In this document: positions 33,201-43,900 of the stretch, in pieces
How the letters are laid out: each line of letters opens with the position of its first letter
Numbering within the stretch: the first letter of the stretch is position 1
Assembly (NCBI GenBank): GCA_029448655.1
Contig: JACCLO010000001.1
Location: forward strand, 1,798,001-1,862,000
DNA: 64,000 nt
Reading direction: 5' to 3'
Origin: Wolfiporia cocos
Taxonomy: Eukaryota; Basidiomycota; Agaricomycetes; Polyporales; Phaeolaceae
The notes under the pieces: generated by a model
Seen by the model: only the letters and a program-made list of their open reading frames with translations
Told to the model about the DNA's origin: nothing
The model's database searches: none
Program-made: the position numbers and the translations under genes

Positions 33201-35293
33201 CCAAGGCAATCTCTCTCACCCCTTGCGACAAAACAATCACTAGCGAAGGGGCGGCAGAGATATTCCATCAAAAGATCTACTCGCTATATGGCATTCCCCG
33301 AAAGATCATATCAGACAGAGGACCACAGTTTGCATCAAAACTTTTCAAAGAATTATGCAAACTGCAGGGGACAGAATCAGCGATGAGCACGGCATACCAC
33401 CCCCAGACAGACGGGCAGACAGAAAGGATGAACCAACAGATCGAAGTATACCTTCGCATCTATTGCATGAACGACCCTTTCCAATGGGTACAACGACTAC
33501 CTGACGTCGAATTTGCGCACAACACCAGAAGAACCGAAAACAGACCTGCACCGCTCGAAATAATCCTAGGGTATGCTCCGAGAGGATTCCCAGACTACGA
33601 CAGAGTAGGGAACGTCCCGGCAGCAGTCGACAGGATCAAGAAAATCAAGGAGGTGCGAAAGATGGCATTCATCGCGCATGAATTAGCCCAGAAAAGAATG
33701 GCAGGGCGGTTCCTTAGGGAACTGCCAAGGCTTGAGAAAGGGGACAAGGTCTGGCTCGACGCCAAGAACCTAACGATTCCCTATGAATCGAACAAACTGG
33801 CACCAAAAAGGGAAGGACCCTTCACCATCACTGAAAAGATGGGAACCACGACATACCGGTTGCAGTTACCGGCGAGCTGGAAAATTCATCCGGTATTCCA
33901 TGCCGCCTTACTAAAACCATTCAAAGAAACAAGGGTGCATGGACCCAATTATCTACGGCCGCCACCTGATATCATCAAGGGTCAGGAGGAATACGAAGTC
34001 GAAGCTATCTTGGCTGACAGATGGCGAGGAAAGAAGCATCAATACCTCGTCAAGTGGAAAGGCTATGCCACGGCCGACAACTCATGGGAAGACGAGGCTA
34101 ACTTAGAGCATTCCAAAGAGCTGATAAAAAGCTACCACCGAATGCGAGTCAGAACAACTCCAACACTCGAAAGCCGAACAGTAATAGTATGTCGACGACT
34201 CGTCACCAGCTCCCCCGTCGCACCACGACCCCCGGTGACGCCGACCGCCGAGAAGGTCGGCCGAGAGGTACGCAACCAAGGAGGTATTCCCCCCAACACC
34301 TGCAGATCAGACACGCCCTCCTCTGGTATAGGGCCGAGGGACCCTTTGCTGGCCGAGCCGATGGCTGGACGGCCCTCTTCGACATCGCGCAGGATCTCAC
34401 CCACGTATACAGCTTGTACCAGAACATCACCGAGGACCTCATCCGAATGGAGGGGCAGATCAGGGCGCAGAGAGAGGGACTCGAGCTACTCACCAACCGA
34501 CTTATCGACAGACTGGCCGCCACGACGACAGCCTGACTACGACACGCGCTCAACGACTTCGAGGATCGCGAGCACACTACTCCCAACCGACCCGAATACA
34601 TACCACGACCCGCCCGCTTTTTCACCACCGACGAACGACAACGAGTTGCAAGCCCGTTTGATTTTATGGAACGCGATCGAGTATTATTTTCGCTGCCTAC
34701 CGAGACTCAGAGGGCCCGCCGAACAGGAGTTAGAAACCCGACGTCACGTATTCCTAGTATGGGAGGCGACGGGAGACGTGAACCACCTGCACGCCCGACG
34801 AGCCCTAGGGCTACCTCAGCGCGACAGCGAAGAGCGAATAGCACGCCGCCTATTCGACGATCTCCTTCGGTGCAGAGCATTACCCGCGAGGAGTTTGAGC
34901 GAGGTGCGAGGGAGCACGAACGAGACACCGCCTCCCTACCTGCATGGGCAGCACGGAACCTTCACCGAGCCGCACACCACTGGAGGTACCAACATAACGA
35001 ATACCTCCGCGATATCCCTTCCCTACGGGTACCAGCGAGGCCTTCACCCGAACAGCCGTGTCGACAATGTGGTTCCGCTAACCACTGGATCCTCGACTGC
35101 CCCGACTATATTTGCCGAGCTTGTGGGCTCAATCAACCAGGTCATCGACAGAATGAGTGCCACCAACACTTCGTATGGCGAACTCCTACAACCCCGTCCC
35201 TCAGCGGGAACGGCGACATCTACAACGAACAGGATGCCGAGGCACTCTGAGGAGGGGAACTTGGAGGATCCGTCGAGGCCGACGAATGTCTAG
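30203..35293 (+). CDS. Gypsy-1 pol polyprotein: PR-dUTPase-RT-RNase H-IN-chromodomain
   Basis: 1,696 codons from 30203, with no ATG there, consistent with entry by frameshift from gag. Domains by residue: aspartic protease (LIDSGA, Asp about 27); dUTPase about 158-280 with AAGYDLYA, GRLAGRSG, GVIDSDYRG, MRIAQIIFE and GEKGFGSTD; reverse transcriptase about 405-570 (YMDD 542-545); RNase H about 690-805 (ETDASQ, RSDHQN); integrase zinc finger about 905-946 (HxxxH...CxxC) and core with Asp977, Asp1039 and Glu1075; chromodomain about 1263-1312 (EYEVEAILADR...YLVKWKGY). The dUTPase motif 2 has Gly for the usual Pro. About 370 further codons run on in the same frame to 35293 and overlap the third frame, so the true pol end may be near 34160. 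Confidence 0.93.
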   Translation: MFEKNRSLFIPVIMTLAKPVKCNALIDSGAMSNLIHSRVVEKYKVPTQPLKNPIIVKNVDGTENKDGRIDREATILLRYPKTQKTRKVRFLVGSIGTENMILGYGWLKDENPTIDWKDQTVNVRSILGAEEKKQETTIRMDTVEMVVAPEGKIPTRGTQEAAGYDLYAAEETEIPAGGWKLVSTGMKMKIPKGSYGRLAGRSGNTLKHGLVVQAGVIDSDYRGDVGAIVFNYSDKAHRIIPGMRIAQIIFERHLTPDIIKVEDLDETERGEKGFGSTDQPEETNRRLYTPEEYEAIRSFAKEGPRIIGKKGETRRKFRTKIQIINAVRKALTKSQEFAQKTPEPERTIEEMVPKHLLDFVKVFSKESAAAFPPSRPWDHAIELKPDFVPRDCKIYALSPKEQQALDGFLKENLAKGFIVPSKSPMASPFFFVPKKDDGLRPCQDYRYLNEWTIKNVYPLPLISELLEKLKGARIFTKMDLRAGYNNVRIKEGDQWKAAFKTNRGLYEPTVMFFGLCNAPGTFQAMMNEILKEEILEGWVLVYMDDILIFSEDEKTHKERERRVLQRLVDNHLFVKPEKCAFGVDRVEFLGLVITPGNIQMDPAKLNGIKDWPTPRNLKEVRSFLGFANFYRKFIDHYSTHARPLVDLTKTVTGTGFQWTDKEQRAFDFMKQAFTTAPALGTPDKEKPFILETDASQFATGAVLKQIDETGCKRPVGYLSQSLTPAERNYEIYDRELLGIVRALEEWRHLLEGAPHRILIRSDHQNLTYWRSAQRLNRRQARWHLFLSQFDLKLQHVPGRKLVMADTLSRLYHLDESDEDNEGITIIPDELVVHAIQIPIIDRIKSANDRDESAEQAIRALEGTGEFPARTATDDWQQTDGILLHKGRMYVPKDEGLRRDVISKYHDSIPAGHPGIWGTTVQVTTHFWWPDMRTMIAEYVQGCAICQQMKPDRNPIKPPLQPIPTREDALPFSQCSVDFVTDLPRVGKYDSMMVIVDHGLSKAISLTPCDKTITSEGAAEIFHQKIYSLYGIPRKIISDRGPQFASKLFKELCKLQGTESAMSTAYHPQTDGQTERMNQQIEVYLRIYCMNDPFQWVQRLPDVEFAHNTRRTENRPAPLEIILGYAPRGFPDYDRVGNVPAAVDRIKKIKEVRKMAFIAHELAQKRMAGRFLRELPRLEKGDKVWLDAKNLTIPYESNKLAPKREGPFTITEKMGTTTYRLQLPASWKIHPVFHAALLKPFKETRVHGPNYLRPPPDIIKGQEEYEVEAILADRWRGKKHQYLVKWKGYATADNSWEDEANLEHSKELIKSYHRMRVRTTPTLESRTVIVCRRLVTSSPVAPRPPVTPTAEKVGREVRNQGGIPPNTCRSDTPSSGIGPRDPLLAEPMAGRPSSTSRRISPTYTACTRTSPRTSSEWRGRSGRRERDSSYSPTDLSTDWPPRRQPDYDTRSTTSRIASTLLPTDPNTYHDPPAFSPPTNDNELQARLILWNAIEYYFRCLPRLRGPAEQELETRRHVFLVWEATGDVNHLHARRALGLPQRDSEERIARRLFDDLLRCRALPARSLSEVRGSTNETPPPYLHGQHGTFTEPHTTGGTNITNTSAISLPYGYQRGLHPNSRVDNVVPLTTGSSTAPTIFAELVGSINQVIDRMSATNTSYGELLQPRPSAGTATSTTNRMPRHSEEGNLEDPSRPTNV
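34189..35250 (+). CDS. Gypsy-1 third frame with two CCHC knuckles
   Basis: In a frame different from pol, a 115-codon segment (34189-34536) with a helical core (YSLYQNITEDLIRMEGQIRA) is followed, after one TGA, by an open frame to 35250. The end of that frame carries CRQCGSANHWILDC and CRACGLNQPGHRQNEC, two zinc knuckles, after a helical stretch (AWAARNLHRAAHHWRYQH). Meanwhile the pol frame is also open and looks protein-like at 34620-34880 (ARLILWNAIEYYFRC). Either the element has an extra gene with a single nonsense codon, or a product is made by shifting between frames. The knuckles make chance unlikely. It could be a second nucleic-acid-binding protein. Confidence 0.6.
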
Positions 35294-35304
35294 GGAGGGG
35301 CTGA
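35292..35304 (+). other. Gypsy-1 polypurine tract
   Basis: AGGGAGGGGCTGA ends directly at the 3' LTR, the usual place for plus-strand priming. Confidence 0.75.
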
Positions 35305-36013
35305 TGTTACGGTTATTTTGATTTTTCGAATATCGACAGAACTCACCACTGGGCGAATACGATACAGGGACTTGTTGCGCAACCAACCCCTGGCTACTCG
35401 TGACTCTACTGGGCGCATCCCCAGTTGTATTAGCATATAGGGCGCGTTTCACTTTTGGCAGATCCAACTCTGCCACCGTTTCATCTTTATCATCTCGCAG
35501 TTGATAGATGGCGTTCAACCGCCATCTTCATTCCTATCTATCATTCCGGATATATCACTCCATACTTATCAAACGTTTGGTACTATAGCGTAGATAGTAG
35601 CGGTGACATCTGGAACGGACTTGACCCCTAAAACCTAACGTAGTATATAAACTCATGTACCTACTGTCGAAGCTCTTCAGCTCGACCTTGTTGTACAAAC
35701 AAGAAGTCTTATACTCGTTCTCAAACGTAGGAAACTACGCTCAGTATTTCTCGCTCGAGCAACCGAACGACTAAGTCCTCGAAGTGAACACTGACTTCTC
35801 GGACTTAGGCGAGTCTTATATTATATTCGACTCGCACCCAAACAGATTATATCCTCTAACGCGCATTGGATATTAACCGATCTCCTAAGGACTTCGCTTA
35901 GGGCTTGAAGGCATCTAACGAGTATTTGCCTTGCATACGGCGACGTGCCTACGTGCAGAAGAACGATCTATATTCGCGTCTCGAATATACGAACGGGTAT
36001 TCGACCCGTAACA
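35305..36013 (+). repeat. Gypsy-1 3' LTR
   Basis: 709 bp. It differs from the 5' LTR at three sites that I can see (near 35384, 35716 and 35871), all transitions, indicating a fairly recent insertion. Confidence 0.95.
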
Positions 36014-36018
36014 GTGTA

Positions 36019-37395
36019 ACCCTAACTACTAATGAAACTCAGATAAACCCCAAACCTTCGTCTGGGTGGCTGAAGTGGCTGAAGCAGATTTCGACATCAT
36101 TCGACTTGTGCAGCCCACAGCTACGGCAACACATTGTTAAAAATTCTGAAACTCCAGTCACAAACAGTATAGGATCTACTGTATACCTAAGCACTGTGAT
36201 CATGATTGTATCGTTGTCCTTTGGTGAGTGATGTAGGAAAATATCGAGAAAGTCAGTGCCAAAACAGACATGCAGTCGTAGAACATGTGCTACGTGAGAT
36301 CTGTATGGCTACATGGTGTAGAAATATACACATATTATCTTAATACAATGAAGAAGATTATACTACTACAGCCCCTGCCCGATTATGCTTGTTAATATAA
36401 TGTGCCTATTCAAAGATTGGTATGTGTTTTAGACACCACCCGATGGAATGCCCCACCACTCACTGAGAGTCAATCCTTGAATAATGAAAATATTCTGGTA
36501 TATAGTTTATATGATATAGTATATTGTGAAATGACAAAAGGTGCAGATAATATGGATTGGACTCTCTACCACTTTGCAACCTTGGAGACACTGTGACATC
36601 ATAGTGCACGGTATTTATAGTGGTAGATACACTATGTTACGCATTCATATTCTCAGAAATATGTTTCTCTACTGATCTGTATACTTTATAAACATTATCT
36701 TGACCACATATCTCATCTAATTGATTGACAGTAGCATGTCTATGACATTTAGCTGCCATGTGGAACACTCGCAGACTTCAACTTCAAGGAGAGAGCTTGT
36801 ATTGCTTCATCAGTAACTTGCTCAAGAGCTCTAGCAATTTAGAGTCATCAAATGCTAAGGACTAAGCTCAGAATCAAGTGGGAGGTCGGAGGTGCCATAG
36901 GAGGAACCAGCCACCGATGCATCACAGATGTGACGTCACCTGGTCACATTTTCAGATTCGTGCCTCGCTCTGCAGGAAGCACAAGATCAGGCCTCAGGCC
37001 TCAGGGCCGGCGCAGAGCCACTTCCTCAACTTCTCGCGCATTCATAGATAGCACAAATTATCATCAAAGTGATCATGTAACTCATACCGTACTGGAGAAA
37101 TGGACGAGACTCAATTGCTCAAGCTCAGAGTAATTTATTCTCGCTCTGCAGGAAGCACAAGATCAGGGCCAGTGCAGGGCCACTTTCTCAACTCCTCATG
37201 CCTTCTACAGCTCAGCAGACTCCATGCCATTATTACGTTTACAAAAGTAGAGCTTGATTTATGCTGAAACGTGGAGAGAGCACGTGAGCGCGTTACGTGC
37301 TTAAAACAGAGCACGCGTCGGCTTCCACAACTCAATCTCGTTCCTTCATCTCCGTAGTCTTCTTCACTGATAGGCAAGCCTCGACTATATCAAAT
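36019..37395. other. AT-rich stretch, dispersed repeat, and promoter region of the DUF6698-like gene
   Basis: 36019-36965 has no recognised gene. 36966-37215 holds about one and a half copies of the dispersed 163 bp repeat (core at 37095). 37220-37395 is the probable promoter and leader of the gene that follows. Confidence 0.45.
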
Positions 37396-37718
37396 ATGGC
37401 TCGTGTATCTGGATCCTTAACTTCTCTTGCCAAGAGAGCCACTGCTCATGTGCAACATTCCCAGTCTATGCCAGCTTCCCGTCCAGGCCCACGGCCAGCC
37501 TATAAAGCTGTGCAAACAACGTGTGAGGAGGATGATCAGCCGGCAGCGAAGTGCACTCGTGTGGACTCGGCTGGTGCTTCTCAGCAGCACTGCTCCTCTG
37601 GTGAGGAAGTCGCTGCTGGAGCAGCAACAGCAGGCAGGGCCTCCAATGCGAGACACGTGCAAGACAATTCTTCGGACAAAGAAGAGGACGAGGCAAGCAA
37701 TCAAGAAAACAAAGATCA

Positions 37719-37760
37719 AGAAAATCAAGAAAATCAAGAGAATCAAGAAAATCAAGAAGA
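37719..37760 (+). repeat. 9 bp coding microsatellite (aatcaagaa)n
   Basis: About four to five units of aatcaagaa encode repeated NQE within exon 1 of the DUF6698-like gene. Confidence 0.8.
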
Positions 37761-37891
37761 TCCAGAGGAGAGAGAAGTGGACGAGGACAAAGAAGACGAA
37801 GACCTGGTACTCAAGCTGCCAGGAACTAAGAAGGAATTCAAAGACCTGATCAACTGCATGCAGCACAAGGATGCGAAGTCTGTCATCCCTG

Positions 37892-38601
37892 TGTTACGGT
37901 TATTTTGATTTTTTGAATATCGACAGAACTCACCACCGGGCAAATACGATACAGGGACTTGTTGCGTAACCAACCCCCTGGCCACTCGTGACTCTACTGG
38001 GCACATCCCCAGTTGTACTAGCATGTAGGGCGCGTTTCACTTTTGGCAGATCCAACTCTGCCACCGTTTCATCTTTATCATCTCGCAGTTGATAGATGGC
38101 GTTCAACCGCCATCTTCATTTCTATCTATCATTTCAGATATATCACTCCGTACTTATCAAACGTTTGGTACTATAGCGTAGATAGTAGCGGTGACATCTG
38201 GGATGGACTTGACCCCTAAAACCTGACATAGTATATAAACTCATGTACTTACTGTCGAGGCTCTTCAGCTCGACCTTGTTGTATAAACAAGAAGTCTTAT
38301 ACTCGTTCTCAAACGTAGGAAACTATGCTCAGTATTTCTCACTCGAGCAACTGAACGACTAAGTCCTCGAAGTGCATACTGACTTCTCGGACTTAGGCGA
38401 GTCTTATATTCTATCAGACTCGCGCTTGAACAGATTATATCCTCTAACGCGCATTGGATATTAACCGATCTCCTAAGGACTTCACTTAGGACCCGAAGGC
38501 ATCTAACGAGTATTTGCCTTGCATACGGCGACGTGCCTACGTGCAGAAGAACGATCTATATTCGCGATTCGAATATACGAACGGGTATTCGACCCGTAAC
38601 A
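37892..38601 (+). mobile_element. Solo LTR of the Gypsy-1 family
   Basis: 710 bp, TGTTACGG...CCGTAACA, with target duplication ccctg at 37887-37891 and 38602-38606. It is clearly diverged from the Gypsy-1 LTRs, so it is older. The full element was lost by LTR-LTR recombination. It sits in the coding exon of the DUF6698-like gene and would end translation a few codons in (VLRLF-stop). The TATA and AGCTCGACCTT motifs are kept. Confidence 0.93.
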
Positions 38602-38840
38602 CCCTGCAAATAAGTAAGTCGCCAGTTTTGCAGCATATATACGCCTTTCTGATACCGCATTGCCAGCCGGTGTCTCGTATCATATGCGGAGGCAGGCCGA
38701 TGGGTCATGCGCGCCATTGATACCTTCATGGACGTCAAGCTTTCCCTGGAGATTGGGATGACGCTCGATGGAGTCCTGGAAGCCGAATGGTGCACGTCCG
38801 AGTTCAAGCGTCTGTGTGTTTTTCTTGATTTACACTCCGA

Positions 38841-38887
38841 GATACCTGCATATATGCACCCATATAGTGCACATATATGCAGGTATC
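38841..38887. repeat. Perfect 16 bp stem-loop
   Basis: gatacctgcatatatg (38841-38856) and its exact complement (38872-38887) flank a 15 nt loop. It lies in what I read as an intron of the DUF6698-like gene (about 38820-38910). Confidence 0.85.
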
Positions 38888-40104
38888 GCGCATTTTTTTG
38901 GTGTCTGATAGCATGCAGCTCTAATGATGAGATCCGACACCAACTCGATGACTATCACAAGCTCATCCGAGCTTGTCCTTTCCTGCATGCGCAAATCGCT
39001 TACTTTGAGAGGTATCCTGATGCCACCCTACAGCTGGCGAAATTCGTGCGTGCATATATTTGAGATCTCATCTTCTGACTGTATGTTTTGGTTAGCTCGC
39101 ATCGAAGGCACACAACACACACAACGACGATGTTGCAAAGCTCAAACAACTAGCTCTCTCGTATCTGCCTGACCTCGTCTGCCCCAACATCCCCAAAATT
39201 TACCATAACGTTGACAAGGAAAAATGCGGATTCCATCACCCCACCACAGGTCGGCTCCTTGTGCCACGCAAGTGGCGAGATGACTTTGACGAAGACCCTT
39301 CCGAGTAAGTCGTGCTTGTTACTTGATTTACATTCTAATGGTATTGCACAGATTTTGTCAAGCAGCACTCGAAGGTGAGGTCAAGATTACTGCGGACCAC
39401 TTCCCCTCGCTCTGCTATCCCAAGAATGAATTTGTAAGGGACTGTCCCAACATCAATCTACTCCTGTCGCCTATTTTGGCTGCGGTACATGCGTGGTTTT
39501 TCAGAGATACTCTGCTGACATCTTCAGTAGAATTACCGCTGCTTATTCAGAGGACCAAAGGCTGGTTTCGGCGAGTATACGCCTGGTGCCAGGCCTGGGC
39601 GCCCTTCAATATCCAAGTATTACAAGATGAAGGAGGTGACAAAGGAAACAATCACATATACTGCCTGCCTCATATGTTCCGATCTCGATTCTCATGCAAC
39701 GCTAATAAATCTTTTAGGCACGCTTTGCATATAGTGCACAGGAATCGTAGAGCAAAGCCGAAGACAAAAACATCATCAAGTTGTTCACCAACAAGAAGTG
39801 GGAGGAAAAGACGATTGCTTGGTGGAACAAGTAAGTGGACCGGATCCTTAGGATACTTGTCTCACAACAAGCCTAGGGAAATCTGGGGGAGACAAGTCAA
39901 GGTTGTTGCGCCCAACGGGAAGAGGATTCGAAGACTCGAGGGGCTGTCTGCGTTGGATCTCATCTTCACTGGCTTTGCTCCTGACGAAGCGGTGGGTGGA
40001 GTTGCTGGGAGTGCTAACTTAGAGCAAGGCACCCTCGCTTCCGCCGATATGTCATCTTTGCCGAGCTCCCCATCCTCACCAAACCACTTGTCCTCAGTGA
40101 ATCC

Positions 40105-40215
40105 CTTGTCCTTGGCGGAGCCCTTGTCCTCGGCAGAGCCCTTGTCCTCAGCGGAGCCCTCGTCCTTGGTAGAGCCCTCACCCTCGGCGGAGCCCTTGTC
40201 CTCGGCAGAGCCTGT
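40105..40215 (+). repeat. 18 bp coding tandem repeat
   Basis: About six units of gagcccttgtcctcggca-like sequence encode SSAEPL repeats in the long frame at the 3' end of the DUF6698-like gene. Units differ by a few substitutions. Confidence 0.85.
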
Positions 40216-40273
40216 TGCGATTCGGGAACAGCGAGCTGCCACCATTTTGTGTCAGGGACTGTCGGTGTGCTAG

Positions 40274-40940
40274 CAAGCGTGATATTAATTTTTCCTGTTT
40301 CATCCACTAGTCTACTCAACACCATGCACCTGTAGCACACTAGTACTTACATAGTATACCATAGCTACATTTATACCAGCTGCGCAAGTACTGGATGCCC
40401 CAGAGGCTTACCTTTGGAGCATCCACGTACGTATCTCCCTTCTGTCTCGTTCCCACCTGTACTTACATGCTGCAGTGACACGAACGTATCTGCGTCACTT
40501 TAGGTACGACATATAGAGGCTTACCTTTGGAGCATCTGCTGACGCGAACGTATCCACATCACTTTAGCCCTCTGGTCTGTGTGTTGAGACTCCCGCCGTA
40601 TCCGCTGCGCTGATCTGCTCCGAATCACCTTGCCCAATCACATTAAAACATGATAGGTTATGAGCCCTGAGCTCGACGGCATTGGTCCCTGTGTTGTCGC
40701 ATGAAGCTTCAATCGAATCTACAGCAGACCATTAACTTAGAATGACGCACTGTTCGCACAAGCTCCCGAAGATTACTAGCCCAACAAGGCTACGATATAT
40801 CTGATCTAGAGGACCTATTCCCTTACCCCTCTAGTTCCCCATTCGACCATCTGTCCCGCATCGATCCCTCCATTTTCATCGCCCCAGACATAACCCCACA
40901 TCAACCTTCCACTCATCTGACAGCTGCTTCCATTCATCCC
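40274..40940. other. 5' flank of the Copia element
   Basis: No gene. A 60-70 bp block containing gaggcttacctttggagcat occurs twice (about 40409 and 40517). No LTR or primer-binding site for the Copia element could be identified. Confidence 0.4.
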
Positions 40941-43900
40941 ATGTCCACCACTGTCGCCAAGGAGTTCTCCGAGGTCCCAAAGCTTACCGCTGATGGGACC
41001 AATTACCGCATATGGTTGGGACGGGTCCAGCGAGCTGCTGGAGCATGCGATGCCGAGGAGCTGCTAACCCATGCTATCGATGTGTTGAAGGCCGACGAAG
41101 TCAAGCTCCACAAACAGATGCTCAATGCAATCACTGGAAAGTTCCCCGACTCACTTTTCCGGAAGTACCTCAGCCTGTCGGACATCCACAAGGTCATGGC
41201 TGGCCTGAAAGTTGAGTTCGGCACATCGACCACTGCTATGGACGCTGTGACCGAAGCCAAGCTCTTCACGCTTAAATGTGTGGATGAGCAGAAGCTCCGA
41301 CAGCATCTTGACCAGCTTGCGGAGCTGCGCGAGAAGCTAGCCGAATCCGGAATCACTGTTGAGGATTGCACATACATCAATGTGATCACCACATCCATTC
41401 CACGCTCCTTTGCCCTGACGGTGACCGCCATAATGAGCACCGCAGAGATCTACAACTCAGCTCAGCCTGCTGCGGCAGCTAGAAAGACAGTCTCACCTGA
41501 GGAGATTGTCAAGGCACTTCGAGCGAAGGCTGACTCGCGCGCTGTCCTTCGGACAGGTGACCGAGCTGCCACAGCCACCATGGCCGCTAGCTCTGCCAGA
41601 GGGGGCCAGCGAGGGCGAGGACAGCATGGAAAGCGTGTCTGAGGACAGGGGAAGACTCGAGGGGGGGCTCCACAGGGATCTGATAACAATGTCACCTGCT
41701 ACAAATGCGGCGGTAAGGGACACCATGCACGAGACTGTGCTTCGAAGAAAACGTTCTATCAGTCTGACAGAAAAGGGGACACTGCTGCAACTGCTGCTGG
41801 CAAAGGCAAGCCTGCGGCGCCGAAGCCGAGGAACGGTGCAACGGATAGCACTGCCTCCTTGACCGATGCAAGGGAGGGCAAGCTTGATGATCCACTCACC
41901 TCCGAGGCTTTGAATGCCTCTGCTGAAATCCGTGTGGCAAGCACCTATGAAACGGTAGCCACCGCAGTGAATGCTGGTCGCAGGGTGGATATCTTCGATT
42001 CTGGAGCTTCGAGACACATGACTCCTCATCTGGACTGCTTGTCGAACTTCCACCGAACCGCACCGCATCGGATTTGCGCCACAAATTCTGAAATCTTCTA
42101 TGCACAGGGAGTGGGTGATCTCTGTCTTGAATTCGCGAGCAACAACGTAACACGGTCGTTGATGCTTCACGACATCTTGTACGCTCCGGCCATGCACGCC
42201 ACCCTAGTGTCACTGGGTGTGCTTGAGGAGGCTGGCTACAGCTACGTCGGTTGGCGAGGGGAGCTCCGAATACTTGACCCATCAGGGGCTCTGACAGGAG
42301 TGGTGCCCCAGGCTGACAGCCTGTATTGTGTCTTCCATGATGATGCCACTCTTGCAGCCCCTGTGTCCATGTCACTGTATGACCTACACTGCTGGCTGGG
42401 ACATGTCAACTATGCTTACCTGAAAACCATGCTCCACAACAGGTGTATCATTGGTGTCCAAGTTGACCCTCAGTGCACCGAAGAAGTCCAATGCGCTGCT
42501 TGTCTCATGGCCAAGGCACGACGTGCGCCCATCGCAGCATCATGCCAGTCCCCGCTTGCTGAAACCTTTGGGGACCACCTGCATTTGGATGTGTGAAGGC
42601 CTGCCTCTGTTGCTACTATCGATCACTGCCGCTATGCCTTGACCATAGTCGATGATGCAACTCGGTGGCTGGAGATGCCGCTGATGAAGGCCAAGTCAGA
42701 GGCCCTAGGCAAGTACATCGGCTTTGAGGCCCATCTTATGACCCAGCACGGCCGGCATGTCCGCTGCATCCAATCAGACCATGGTGGGGAATTCCTGTCA
42801 GATGACATGTCCACCCACCTCGAGAGAGCAGGCACCTTTAGGAAGCTCACTGTCCATGACACACCAGAGCACAACGGCGTGGCAGAATGGACTTACCTGA
42901 CCGTCCTCAATGGGGTCCGAGTGGCTCTTGCTAGCAGTGACCTCCCCAAATGGCTGTGGGGGGAGGCGCTGTGGTACATTGTGGATGTGTATAACCGCAC
43001 TGCACGCCATGCTTTAGGGGGACGCTCTCCCTATGAGGCGCATTTTGGGACCCCCCCGGACGTGTCTTCACTGCACCCCTGGGGTTGCACCGTCTATGTC
43101 CGCACTGCCGTGGCATCGAAGCTGGATGCGCGTGGTGCTGAGACCCGTTGGTTAGGTCTGGACGCCTCGTCGAACGGCCACCAAGTTTACTGGCCGCAGC
43201 AGCGGACAATCACTATTGAACACGACCTTGTTTTTGGGCTGGAGCCTGTGCACATCGAGGGGGAGCGAGACATAGAGATAGGACCCACCTTAGAACCTGC
43301 GAAGCCCGATGACACTCCAGCTCCACCTCCAAACGACCACTTGACATCCCCCGGCACACTGCAGGAGCCAAGCGACCCCCTTATCACGTCAGAAAAGCGC
43401 CTGTGCATTCCCAGCACCAAGATGTGCGAAATCGCATCTGGGAGGGCTGAGGGGGCACTCACTGACATACCCATCGACGAGCCAATCCACGCAGGTATTG
43501 TGTGTGCTGTCGAAGCCACTGCCTCTGACGCGGTGGGCTTGGACCCGCGAAACCTGGCCGAAGCAAAACGGCAGCCTGACTGGCCTAAGTGGCAGGAGGC
43601 GATGCGTGAGGAGATATGGCGGCTCGAGTCCAGGGGGAGCTGGGAGTACGCAAACCCTCCACCAAAAGGGTCTGGCGAGAATGTTGTTGGGTTGACGTGG
43701 GTGTTTCGGACAAAACGAGATGCACGTGGCACGATAGAGGGCTATCGCGTGCGCCTATGTGTGCAGGGATTCACACAGATCGAAGGCGTCAATTTCTTTC
43801 GCGACGACACCTATGCTGCTGTCTGCAAACTCGCTTCTGTTCACGCCATCCTCTTGGTTGTGGCTCGCAATGGCTGGCACACCCACCAGATCGACGTCAA

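Larger units (their letters stand above)
27545..36018 (+). mobile_element. Gypsy-1: complete Ty3/Gypsy chromovirus with dUTPase
   Basis: The element runs 27550-36013 between perfect 5 bp target duplications gtgta (27545-27549 and 36014-36018). Its 709 bp LTRs start TGTTACGG and end CCGTAACA; I count three differences between them, all transitions. Order: 5' LTR, self-priming PBS, ORF1, gag, pol (protease, dUTPase, RT, RNase H, integrase, chromodomain), an overlapping third frame, polypurine tract, 3' LTR. Gag and pol are free of internal stops, so it may be competent or very recently so. A solo LTR of the same family lies at 37892-38601 and a related LTR at 45760-46296. Confidence 0.95.
37396..40273 (+). 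pseudogene. DUF6698-like gene, split by a solo LTR
   Basis: Exon 1 (37396-37891) encodes an acidic, Gln/Asn/Glu-rich N-terminus starting MARVSGSLTS. After the solo LTR and its target copy the exon resumes for 7 nt (38607-38613). It then splices (38614-38666) in matching phase to RCLVSYAEAGRWVMRAIDTFMD. Later exons contain VCPNIPKIYHNV, GFHHPTTGRLLVP, VKITADHFPSLCYP and EKTIAWWNK. This order (an aspartate/lysine helix, GFHHPxTGRLL, a WP/FP-FLYP-like block, a final WWN) fits the agaricomycete DUF6698 family as I remember it. No function is known. Beyond the LTR, an in-frame TAG in the exon before IAWWNK and a repeat-derived tail (SSAEP units) point to decay. The product name rests on memory of the family. 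Confidence 0.6.
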
